Of a stretch of 38,573 nucleotides of DNA, positions 7,594 to 14,566 are shown one piece after another. Below the pieces are notes generated by a model. The model did not search any database, had not been told where the DNA came from, and was given only the letters and a program-made list of their open reading frames with translations. Within the stretch, counting starts at the first letter, position 1. Each line of letters opens with the position of its first letter. The stretch is from the NCBI GenBank assembly GCA_016177915.1, contig JACOUI010000055.1, positions 1 through 38,573 on the forward strand, in the 5' to 3' direction. The position numbers and the translations under genes were made by a program. The DNA comes from Planctomycetia bacterium (GTDB lineage Bacteria; Planctomycetota; Planctomycetia; Pirellulales; S012-138).

Positions 7594-8469
7594 GTGACCC
7601 CTTCTCCCGGCAAACAATTGCGCGAGGCCGTCGCGCAGGCCCCGATCCAGGTGCCCGGCGCGTTCAACGCGCTCGCGGCCATGCTGATCGAGGAGGCCGG
7701 GTTCGAGGCGGCGTATTTGTCCGGGGCGGCGCTGTCGGCCGGGACGCTGGCCGTGCCCGACGTGGGGCTTTTCACGCTCACCGAGCTGGCCCAGCAGACG
7801 CAGTACCTCGCGCGCAGCGTCGATATCCCCATCATCGTCGACGCCGACACCGGCTTCGGCGACGTGCTCAACGTCGAGCGGACCGTCATCGAGCTGGAAT
7901 CGGCCGGCGCCGCCGCCATCCAGATCGAGGACCAGCAGCTTCCCAAGCGCTGCGGGCACCTCTCGGGCAAGACGCTGGTCGAGCCGGAGCAAATGTGCGC
8001 CAAGCTAAAGGCCGCCGCCAACGCCCGGTCGGATGAGGGTTTGGTCCTGATCGCCCGCACCGACGCCCGCGGGGTGACGGGCCTGGATGACGCGATCGAG
8101 CGGTCGAAGCGCTACCTCGACGCCGGCGCGGACTGGATTTTTCCCGAGGCGCTGGAATCGAAGGAGGAATTCGAGCGTTTCGGCCAGGCGATCGAGGCGC
8201 CGCTCGTGGCCAACATGACCGAGTTCGGCAAAAGCCCGCTCCTCACTCTCGAGGAGCTGGCCGACCTGGGCTACTCGGCCGTGCTCTACCCGGTGACGCT
8301 GATGAGGGTGGCGATGAAAATGGTGGAGGCGGCCCTGGTGACGATGGCCGAGACCGGCTCGCAAAAGGAGCTGCTGGACATGATGCAGACGCGGGAAGAG
8401 CTGTACGAGCTTTTGAACTACCGCGGCTACGAGGACCGGGACCGGTCGTACTTCTCAGGCACAAAGTAA
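7594..8469 (+). CDS. prpB: PrpB-like 2-methylisocitrate lyase (ICL/PEPM superfamily)
   Basis: An isocitrate lyase/PEP mutase superfamily enzyme. PrpB cleaves 2-methylisocitrate to pyruvate and succinate in the methylcitrate cycle of propionate breakdown. Family features are PGAFNALAAMLIEEAGFEAAYLSGAA near the N-terminus, metal-binding DADTGFGD near residue 80, the catalytic loop KRCGHLSGK near 123, and IARTDARG. I prefer the GTG at 7594 (291 residues, close to the family norm) because the ATG at 7555 lies in the intergenic palindrome. The citrate/methylcitrate synthase gene follows on the same strand, which supports a methylcitrate role, but no prpD or acnD is in the window. Another carboxyphosphonoenolpyruvate- or oxaloacetate-type lyase is possible. 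Confidence 0.85.
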   Translation: MTPSPGKQLREAVAQAPIQVPGAFNALAAMLIEEAGFEAAYLSGAALSAGTLAVPDVGLFTLTELAQQTQYLARSVDIPIIVDADTGFGDVLNVERTVIELESAGAAAIQIEDQQLPKRCGHLSGKTLVEPEQMCAKLKAAANARSDEGLVLIARTDARGVTGLDDAIERSKRYLDAGADWIFPEALESKEEFERFGQAIEAPLVANMTEFGKSPLLTLEELADLGYSAVLYPVTLMRVAMKMVEAALVTMAETGSQKELLDMMQTREELYELLNYRGYEDRDRSYFSGTK

Positions 8470-8475
8470 CGCGAG

Positions 8476-8497
8476 CCCGCCGGTTGCAGCCGGCGGG
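8476..8497. repeat. palindrome between prpB-like and citrate synthase genes
   Basis: CCCGCCGG and CCGGCGGG form a perfect stem around TTGCAG, just after the prpB-like stop. There is no T-run, so it is more likely a dispersed repeat or an intercistronic hairpin than an intrinsic terminator. Confidence 0.55.
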
Positions 8498-8564
8498 ACG
8501 ACACGTGAATCGGCCCGCCGAAAATTCGGCGCGTAGAATGAAATCGGGCGACGCGGAGCACACC

Positions 8565-9683
8565 ATGACGCAGGAAATCTACAGCCCCGGCTTGGAGGGC
8601 GTGATCGCGGGCGAGACGGCCATCAGCACGATCGCCGGGGGCTTGCAATATCGCGGCTACTCGATCGAGGACCTGGCCCGCGGCGCCACGTTCGAGGAGG
8701 TGGCGTTTCTTGTCCTGCATGGCGAGCTGCCCAAGCAGGCGGAGCTGAATGCGTTCCGCCAGCGCATCGCGGCGGCGTCGAAGGCGCCGGCCGAGATCAT
8801 CGAGACGCTCGGCAAGATCCCCAAGGGCGCGCCGATGATGGACGTGATGCGCAGCGGGGCGAGCCTGCTCGCGCATTGGGACCCCGACGTCGCCGACAAC
8901 AGCCACGCGGCCAACCTCCGCAAGGCCGAGCGGCTCGTGGCCCAGCTTCCCATCGTGATGGCGGCCCGGCACCGCCTGGCGTCCGGCCAGCAGCCCGTCG
9001 CCGCCGATACGTCGCTTTCGCTCGCCGGCAACATTTTGTGGATGCTCTCCGGCAAGAAGCCCTCGCCGCGGTCGGTGAAGGCGATGGACGTCTCGCTGAT
9101 TCTCTACGCCGAGCACGAGTTCAACGCCTCGACGTTCACCGCCCGCGTCACCTGCTCGACCCTCTCCGATTTGCACTCGTCGATCACGGCCGCGATCGGG
9201 GCGCTCAAAGGCCCGCTGCACGGCGGGGCCAACGAAAAGGTGATCGACGTGCTGGCCGAGGTCGGCTCGCCCGAAAAGGCCGAAAGCTGGGTCCGCGCCG
9301 CCATGGCCCGCAAGGAAAAGATCATGGGCTTCGGGCACCGCGTCTACAAAACGGGCGACCCGCGGGCGGTGTATTTGAAAACGCTCTGCGGCGAGCTGGC
9401 GGCCGAGACGGGCAACCAGGCGATGGAGCAGATGGCCGACACGATCGAGCGGATCGTCGTCACCGAAAAGAAAATCCCGCCGAACCTCGACTGGCCGAGC
9501 GCCCGGCTTTACTACTACCTGGGGCTGCCGGTTTCGCTCTACACGCCGCTGTTCGTCCTGTCGCGGGTGACGGGCTGGAGCGCGCACGTGATCGAGCAGC
9601 TCGACAACAACCGGATCATCCGACCGCGCGCGCGGTACACGGGTCCGGGTCCGAGGAAGTTTGTGCCCATCGAGAAGCGGTAA
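8565..9683 (+). CDS. prpC: citrate synthase / 2-methylcitrate synthase
   Basis: A type II-fold citrate synthase that condenses acetyl-CoA or propionyl-CoA with oxaloacetate. The catalytic His residues are in KGPLHGGANE and MGFGHRVYKTGDPRA, and the conserved Asp region is NLDWPSARLYYYLGLP. The short form (372 residues from the ATG at 8565, preceded by a GGAG) matches bacterial citrate/methylcitrate synthases without the N-terminal extension. An alternative ATG at 8538 would add nine residues that look unconserved. Adjacency to the prpB-like gene favours methylcitrate synthase, but substrate preference cannot be read from sequence. The 100 bases after it (9684-9783) show no clear terminator. 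Confidence 0.88.
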   Translation: MTQEIYSPGLEGVIAGETAISTIAGGLQYRGYSIEDLARGATFEEVAFLVLHGELPKQAELNAFRQRIAAASKAPAEIIETLGKIPKGAPMMDVMRSGASLLAHWDPDVADNSHAANLRKAERLVAQLPIVMAARHRLASGQQPVAADTSLSLAGNILWMLSGKKPSPRSVKAMDVSLILYAEHEFNASTFTARVTCSTLSDLHSSITAAIGALKGPLHGGANEKVIDVLAEVGSPEKAESWVRAAMARKEKIMGFGHRVYKTGDPRAVYLKTLCGELAAETGNQAMEQMADTIERIVVTEKKIPPNLDWPSARLYYYLGLPVSLYTPLFVLSRVTGWSAHVIEQLDNNRIIRPRARYTGPGPRKFVPIEKR

Positions 9684-9783
9684 AGTCGGGTCGGCGAAAA
9701 CCACAACCTTACCGGACCATCGCCGCTTCTTCGTCTATTTGGCCGCGGCCGATCGCCGTGAGACTGAGATAGGTCTACGAGTT

Positions 9784-11745
9784 CTACTCCAGGTTCAGCC
9801 CCAAGTGCTTCGCCAGGAACAGCACCTCCACCGCCCGCGAGTAGTCGGCGTTGTCCTTTTTGGAAAACCCGTGGCCCTCGTTGTCGGCGTAGACCGTCCA
9901 CACCGAACGGCCGTTTTTGCGCACCTTCGCCGCGATCTGCTGCGCCTCGAAGAACGGCACCCGCGGGTCGTTCCGGCCGTGAACGACCAAGAGCGCCGAG
10001 CGGATCATGTCGGCATGGTTGAGCGGGCTGATCTCCTCGAAGGCTTTCCGCATGGCCGGGTCGCGCTCGTCGCCGTATTCGGCCCGCCGCAGGTCGACGC
10101 GATAGGCCGCCGTCTTTTCCAGGAACGTGAGGAAATTGGCGATGCCGACGACGTCCACGCCCGCCTTGATCCGGTCGCCGTGATGGACGAGCGACGCCAG
10201 GACCATGAAGCCGCCGTACGACCCGCCCGTCACCGCCACGCGCGAGGCGTCCAGCTCCGGCTGCTCACGGATCCAATCGAGGAGCGCCCCGATGTCGCGC
10301 ACGCTGTCCAGGCGTTTTTCGGCGTTGTCGAGCTGCAGGTAGGTCTTGCCGTAACCCGCCGAGCCCCGGACGTTGGGGTGGATCACCGCCAGGCCCAGCT
10401 CGTTGGCGTAGAACTGCGTGACCGGCGAGAACGTCGGCCGATACTGGCCCTCCGGCCCGCCGTGGATGCTGATCACGACGGGCACTTTCTTCTCGGCCGT
10501 CGCACGCCGCGGCTTGTAGTAATAGGCGGGAATCGTCCGTCCGTCGAACGACTCGAAGCCGATCCGCTTGGGCAGCACGAACGACTCGGGGTCGAGCCCG
10601 CCCACTTCGCTGTACGTCCAGCGGGTCAGCTCGCCGCCTGCCAAGTCGATCGAGTAGGCGTCGGGCGGGGCGTCCGGCCGGGCGAGCGTTACGCCCAGGC
10701 GTTTGCCGTCGGGCGAGAATTCCAGGCCGGAGGCGATCGCCAGCGGGATCGAAAGCTCGCGCCGCTCGCCATCGCCGCCCCTGAGGAGGAACAACTTGCT
10801 GCGGCCGTCTTCGTTGATCGTGAATGCCACGTCGCCGCTCGTCGGCTCCACCACGACCGAATCGACGTCCCAGGGGATGTTCTCCGTCAGCCAGCCGTAT
10901 TTTTTCGTCGCCAGGTCCAGCCGCGCCAGCCGCAAGAATTCGCTGCCCGTGTCGGTCACGACGTACACCGCCTGGGCGTCGGGCGTGAAGGCCAGGCCGT
11001 CGATGGCCGCCTTCGCGCCGGAGTCGCCGCCCGGCAGCGGCAGGTCCGTGCGCTCGCCGCTGGAAACGTCGAGGAGCGCCGCGTACGACTCGTTGGCCGA
11101 GACGTACCGCCGCAAGAGCAGCGTTTCGCCGTCCTGCGACCAGTCCATCGCGTGCCAAGTCTGGTTTTTCACCTCCATGACCATGCTCATCGAGCCGGGC
11201 CTGCGGGGGTCGGCGATGTAGAGGTCGAAGTCGCGGCCGTTGCGGGCGTTGCTGGAAACGACGACCCTGGCGCCGTCGAAGCTGAAGGGCCCGCCGCCGT
11301 TGCGCGACTTGCCGTCGGTGAGCAGCGTCGTCTGATAGGCCGTGCGGTCCAGGAGCAAAAGCTGGCTGTTTTCCGTGCCGCCTTGGTCCATCGACAGCAG
11401 GATCGCGCCGTCTTTGGCCTTGGGGATGAAGCCGCCGGTGCACGGCTCGTCGAAGAACGTGATCTGCTCGCGGCGGCCGCCCGGCTCGTAGACGCGGTGA
11501 AGCTGCGAGGAGTTGCCGAAGCGGGTGTTGATGAGGATGCCGTCGCCGTCGGGAGACCAGCCGCGGAAGGCCGCCCCGCGCACGCTCTGGTACTGCGCGA
11601 GCCTGGCGAAGAGCGACGGGGGCACGACGGGCACGCCCTCCGTCGCAATCGCCGCCGGCCGCCGCGGGTCCGGCTCATCGGCCGCCTTCAACGATCCGCC
11701 GACGAGGACGAGCAAGGCAAAGAGCGCGAGTTTGTACGTCCGCAT
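9784..11745 (-). CDS. exported S9 family peptidase (prolyl oligopeptidase type)
   Basis: A 653-residue serine peptidase. Residues 1-22 (MRTYKLALFALLVLVGG...) form a Sec signal peptide ending near KAAD, so it acts outside the cytoplasm. Residues about 30-380 are a beta-propeller rich in PDG/SPDG blades (WSPDGDGILI, FSPDGKRLGV). Residues 400-653 are the alpha/beta-hydrolase domain, with VVISIHGGPEGQ, the nucleophile in GGSYGGFM, the Asp in HGRNDPRVPF and the His in NEGHGF. This arrangement is that of dipeptidyl/acylaminoacyl peptidases. I chose the ATG at 11745 because it begins the signal peptide, although the frame is open seven codons further. It probably breaks down peptides in the periplasm. 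Confidence 0.9.
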   Translation of the reverse strand: MRTYKLALFALLVLVGGSLKAADEPDPRRPAAIATEGVPVVPPSLFARLAQYQSVRGAAFRGWSPDGDGILINTRFGNSSQLHRVYEPGGRREQITFFDEPCTGGFIPKAKDGAILLSMDQGGTENSQLLLLDRTAYQTTLLTDGKSRNGGGPFSFDGARVVVSSNARNGRDFDLYIADPRRPGSMSMVMEVKNQTWHAMDWSQDGETLLLRRYVSANESYAALLDVSSGERTDLPLPGGDSGAKAAIDGLAFTPDAQAVYVVTDTGSEFLRLARLDLATKKYGWLTENIPWDVDSVVVEPTSGDVAFTINEDGRSKLFLLRGGDGERRELSIPLAIASGLEFSPDGKRLGVTLARPDAPPDAYSIDLAGGELTRWTYSEVGGLDPESFVLPKRIGFESFDGRTIPAYYYKPRRATAEKKVPVVISIHGGPEGQYRPTFSPVTQFYANELGLAVIHPNVRGSAGYGKTYLQLDNAEKRLDSVRDIGALLDWIREQPELDASRVAVTGGSYGGFMVLASLVHHGDRIKAGVDVVGIANFLTFLEKTAAYRVDLRRAEYGDERDPAMRKAFEEISPLNHADMIRSALLVVHGRNDPRVPFFEAQQIAAKVRKNGRSVWTVYADNEGHGFSKKDNADYSRAVEVLFLAKHLGLNLE

Positions 11746-11829
11746 GACGTCCGCTCCGGGAATCAATGCATGGGAAGATCGCCACGTGCGTCCCAGAATG
11801 GACGCCCCGCCGCGATTGTCAAGCCACTC

Positions 11830-11879
11830 GTAGGGTAGGCGGCCCGCCTGCCATTCGTGGGGTAGGCGTCTCGCCTGCC
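11830..11879. repeat. two tandem copies of the AGGCGGCCCGCCTGCC repeat
   Basis: GTAGGGTAGGCGG-CCCGCCTGCC (11830-11852) is followed by a degenerate copy, GGGGTAGGCGTCTCGCCTGCC (about 11859-11879). Both match the unit that ends the lptE-like gene at 3614-3641. They lie between the start of the S9 peptidase gene and the end of the small gene at 11902. Confidence 0.8.
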
Positions 11880-11901
11880 GTACAGCGCCATTGTGTGCGC
11901 A

Positions 11902-12183
11902 TCACTCGAATCGCGGCCGAACGTGCCGCATGGCTTCCTCAACCGCCGCATCCGCTTGTCCTGCGGTGACGCCTCGCTCCGTCGCGCCTTCTGCCGCCGC
12001 ACCGAGCGTTCGTGCCAGACTGGCTCGCGCGGCGTCGCGAGTCGACTCGTCCGCGACGCCGGGCGTGAAGACTTGAAGTACAACTTGCTGCCCGTTCAAC
12101 AGCGGCTTGCCCACGAGCCGCTCCAGCACCGTCCGGTCGCTCGCGGCAATCTCGGCGACATTGTGAATCCTTGTAATCACCAT
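11902..12183 (-). CDS. small antitoxin-like hypothetical protein
   Basis: A 93-residue protein (from the ATG at 12183) of a type I associate with planctomycete antitoxin-like genes, without a named family. Its parts are an N-terminal VITRIHNVAEIAASDR, a central beta-like VGKPLLNGQQVVLQVF, and a C-terminal helix ending in AAVEEAMRHVRPRFE. It has no signal peptide or cysteines. The stop overlaps an ATG (TGATG). The frame starting there runs only 27 codons before passing through the repeat pair at 11830-11879 and stopping, so a partner gene may have been lost. It lies 33 bases after the LRR lipoprotein on the same strand. An antitoxin role is inference. Confidence 0.55.
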   Translation of the reverse strand: MVITRIHNVAEIAASDRTVLERLVGKPLLNGQQVVLQVFTPGVADESTRDAARASLARTLGAAAEGATERGVTAGQADAAVEEAMRHVRPRFE

Positions 12184-12216
12184 GCTTCGGCCTGCTTCGC
12201 GCTCGCGCACACCGCG

Positions 12217-13026
12217 CTAATACACCACCTTCCCCATCGGCATCAGCATCTTCAGCTTCGCCGCCCCAGCGGGCGTGACGGTCGTCCGCGACAGCCAGAC
12301 TTGCCGCAGCTTCGGGAAGCTCGCGATCCGGTCCAGGCTGGCGTCGCTGACGCGCGTGCCATTGAGCTTGAGCACCTCCAGGTTTTCCAGCGCGGACAGA
12401 TGAACGACTCCCGCGTCCGTCACCTTCGTGTTGTACAGGTCCAGCTCGCGGAGGCCCACGAGTCCCGCCAGGTGCACCAGGCCGTCGTCGGCCACGGCCG
12501 TGCTCGAAAGCGTCAGCTTCCGCAGCCGCTTCAGGCCGGCGAGGTGCTTAAGTCCAGCGTCTGTGATCTGGCTGCTGCCGAGCACGAGCACCTCGACGTC
12601 GACCAGCGGCCTCAGGACCTTCAAATCGTCGTCGACCGTCAGCGAGTCGCCGAGGTTCACGAACGTGATGCGGCCCGCCTCGCGCTTGATCCGCTTGGGT
12701 CCGAAGCGCTCGATGAGCGCCGCGGCCTGGTCGGCGGTGAGCGAATCGGGCACGTCGCCCGCAATGCGCAGCGGCGTCTCGCCGGAGGTCGAAGCCGGCG
12801 GTACGATGGTTTCCGGCATGGGCGGCGATGTCGTGCCCGGCGACACGCTCGTGCCTGTGCTGCCCGGCGTGCTCGTGCCGCCGGTCACGGGCCTTGTGCC
12901 GCTCCCCGTTTTCGGGCTGGCCGCCGTCGTCGTATCCGCCGGCGGTTTGACAATCTGCCCCGAATCGCCGCAGCCCGTCATCACGAACAGCCCCGCCGCG
13001 ATCACGCCAAGGAGTGAATTCCGCAT
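12217..13026 (-). CDS. leucine-rich-repeat lipoprotein
   Basis: A 269-residue exported lipoprotein. The signal peptide is MRNSLLGVIAAGLFVMTGC with lipobox MTGC at 16-19. A Pro/Ser/Thr/Gly-rich linker (about residues 24-85) leads to five or so leucine-rich repeats of the planctomycete type (LKVLRPLVDVEVLVLGSSQITDAGLKHLAGL, with further copies in the same register to about residue 260). Each repeat carries LxxLxLxxTxVTDAGL, the RNI/cysteine-containing subfamily pattern. LRR proteins bind other proteins; the partner is unknown. I chose the ATG at 13026 because it begins the signal peptide, although the frame is open to 13251. Confidence 0.82.
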   Translation of the reverse strand: MRNSLLGVIAAGLFVMTGCGDSGQIVKPPADTTTAASPKTGSGTRPVTGGTSTPGSTGTSVSPGTTSPPMPETIVPPASTSGETPLRIAGDVPDSLTADQAAALIERFGPKRIKREAGRITFVNLGDSLTVDDDLKVLRPLVDVEVLVLGSSQITDAGLKHLAGLKRLRKLTLSSTAVADDGLVHLAGLVGLRELDLYNTKVTDAGVVHLSALENLEVLKLNGTRVSDASLDRIASFPKLRQVWLSRTTVTPAGAAKLKMLMPMGKVVY

Positions 13027-13098
13027 GGCCGCCTCCCTCTGCGTGGAAACGGCGCACCGCGCCGCGTGCTCCATCATAGCGGATTTGTAGCTTTGACG

Positions 13099-13333
13099 AG
13101 CAGGCAGCATCGACGGCGCGGCGGGCGAGGGCAAAACGACCGGACTCTTCGTCATCAGCCCCGAGGGCAAGCTCCTTCTGCACCACCCGCTGCCGGAATT
13201 CTCGACCAACACGGAATTCGGCGGCGCGGACGGCCGCGACCTTTTTCTCACGGCCGGCGGCAGCGTTTACCGCCTGCGCACCGTCCTTCGCGGCGCGCCG
13301 ACGCCGGGCGGCCCGAAGTGGAACAAGGATTGA
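13099..13333 (+). pseudogene. C-terminal remnant of an SMP-30/gluconolactonase-like gene
   Basis: No start codon fits, but an open frame reads GEGKTTGLFVISPEGKLL, LPEFSTNTEFGGADGRDLFLTAGGSVYRL and a tail RTVLRGAPTPGGPKWNKD ending at the TGA at 13331-13333. This matches the final blades of SMP-30/gluconolactonase/LRE-family beta-propellers (FGGxDGRxLFxTAGxSLYRL pattern). The first three-quarters of the gene are missing; upstream is the 5' end of the LRR lipoprotein gene on the other strand. A second, independently diverged copy of the last 29 codons lies at 17287-17372. The two tails bracket the 13402-17220 gene group. Confidence 0.75.
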
Positions 13334-13401
13334 CGGTCGCGCCGGCGGCGAGCAACCGTCAATCCGTGTCCATCCGCCTCCATGGTTGACCAGGGCTGCC
13401 T

Positions 13402-13704
13402 TCAGGGAGAGCAGAGTTCGCCACACGCCTCCTGGGGTGCTGCGTCGGCCAAGCGGAAGCCTTCGCGTGCCGTGGCTGCGGAAACGCCGGCGTTGACGGC
13501 CGATACGATCCCCACCAGAGCGTTCAACACGTCATCGCCGATGCCGGCGGACCGCGCTTTCTCGATACGGTTGCGGGTGCAGACCTGGCAGCCCCGCGTC
13601 ATGCTCACCGCAAGTCCTACCAGGTGCTTCTCGCACTCGCTCAGCAACGACGTCTCGTGGGCCTTCCGCAAATACTCCCGCACCAAAGCGTCATCGTATG
13701 CCAT
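13402..13704 (-). CDS. carboxymuconolactone decarboxylase (CMD)/AhpD-like protein
   Basis: A 100-residue protein of the CMD/AhpD superfamily. The conserved element is GCQVCTRNRIEKARSAG (about residues 38-54): the CxxC is present, but the His that follows in AhpD proteins (CxxCxxxH) is Arg here, so peroxidase-type chemistry is uncertain. The rest (LVGLAVSMTRG, then DDVLNALVGIVSAVNAG) is the usual helical bundle; such proteins form trimers or hexamers. I chose the ATG at 13704. The gene lies 25 bases after the hydratase-like gene and is probably in the same transcript. A role in aromatic or lactone breakdown next to the hydratase is plausible but unproven. Confidence 0.75.
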   Translation of the reverse strand: MAYDDALVREYLRKAHETSLLSECEKHLVGLAVSMTRGCQVCTRNRIEKARSAGIGDDVLNALVGIVSAVNAGVSAATAREGFRLADAAPQEACGELCSP

Positions 13705-13729
13705 CGCTGGTCTCCTTTTCTTCTTTGAA

Positions 13730-14509
13730 CTACGCACCGATCTTGGCGAACGTTCTTGCCAGGGGCGGGGCCTCGACGGTGATCCTACTGCCCGGACCCA
13801 CGGGATACAACTGAAGCGGTGAACCCGTCAGGATCACCTGGCCCCTGGAAAGCCGCAGACCGAACTGCGCCAGACGGGCAGCCAACCAACGCAACGACCG
13901 AATCGGCCCGGAGAGCGTGCCGGATTCGGGATCAGTGCCGACCACCATGTCGTCGATTCGGACGCTCAACCCTTGCCATGAATCGGGCAGACCAGAGCCA
14001 GTCGCCTCTTCGGCGAGGACGAAGCCCGCGTGCATGCCGCCCAGGGCAATCAGCTCCGGGCCAGCGGAAGGGCCTCGGTGCAACACGTAATTGTGCAACT
14101 CGATCACCGGGAACACGCTTTCGATGGCCTCCGGGTATTCCTCGTCTGCGAGGGGTGAGGCAGGCAAATCCGTGGAGAGGCGGACGGCCAGTTCGCCCTC
14201 CACGGCCAGATTGGCACAGCGGGTGTAGGAAAGACGCACGCCGCAAGGCCAACATCCGGTGTCGAAGAGCCTGCCAAAGATCGGCTCATCTACGCCCAAC
14301 TGGTCCCTGACAACCTTGCTCGTGCAGCCGACCTTGTAGCCGATGACTTTTTCGCCGCGTTGCTCGCGAAGTCGAGTGACCTCGCCCTGAAGTTCGTACG
14401 CCTCTGGGATGGTCAGCTCCACCGGACGAGCAAACAACCGACCCGGCGTCCTTGCGTCGCAGTCGGCGAGCAGGCGCACGGCCATCCGCTGGAGTTCGTC
14501 GTTCGCCAT
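13730..14509 (-). CDS. 2-keto-4-pentenoate hydratase-like protein (FAH superfamily)
   Basis: A 259-residue protein of the MhpD/DmpE-like hydratase/decarboxylase group in the fumarylacetoacetate hydrolase superfamily. These enzymes add water to, or decarboxylate, 2-oxo-dienoates made in meta-cleavage of aromatic rings, using a metal ion. Visible features are TIPEAYELQGEVTRLREQRGEKVIGYKVGCTS, the metal-site segment VEGELAVRL (E-x-E), VIELHNYVLH, and the closing GQVILTGSPLQLYPVGPGSRITVE. The length is normal. With the downstream CMD-family gene and the upstream TetR gene it may form a small aromatic-catabolism remnant. No ring-cleavage dioxygenase is present. Confidence 0.82.
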   Translation of the reverse strand: MANDELQRMAVRLLADCDARTPGRLFARPVELTIPEAYELQGEVTRLREQRGEKVIGYKVGCTSKVVRDQLGVDEPIFGRLFDTGCWPCGVRLSYTRCANLAVEGELAVRLSTDLPASPLADEEYPEAIESVFPVIELHNYVLHRGPSAGPELIALGGMHAGFVLAEEATGSGLPDSWQGLSVRIDDMVVGTDPESGTLSGPIRSLRWLAARLAQFGLRLSRGQVILTGSPLQLYPVGPGSRITVEAPPLARTFAKIGA

Positions 14510-14566
14510 TGCTCTGCTCCTGGGCCCGGTCGGGCCGGGTCTGGCGACGCGCCCCGGAGAGCACGC

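Noticed and set aside
9661-11838. A 725-codon open frame on the plus strand
   Set aside because: It is antisense to the S9 peptidase, whose propeller and catalytic motifs are clear; the plus-strand translation is Arg/Val-rich without motifs.
13066-13389. A 107-codon frame over the SMP-30 remnant
   Set aside because: Another frame of the same stretch reads a clear SMP-30 C-terminus, so this one is a shadow.
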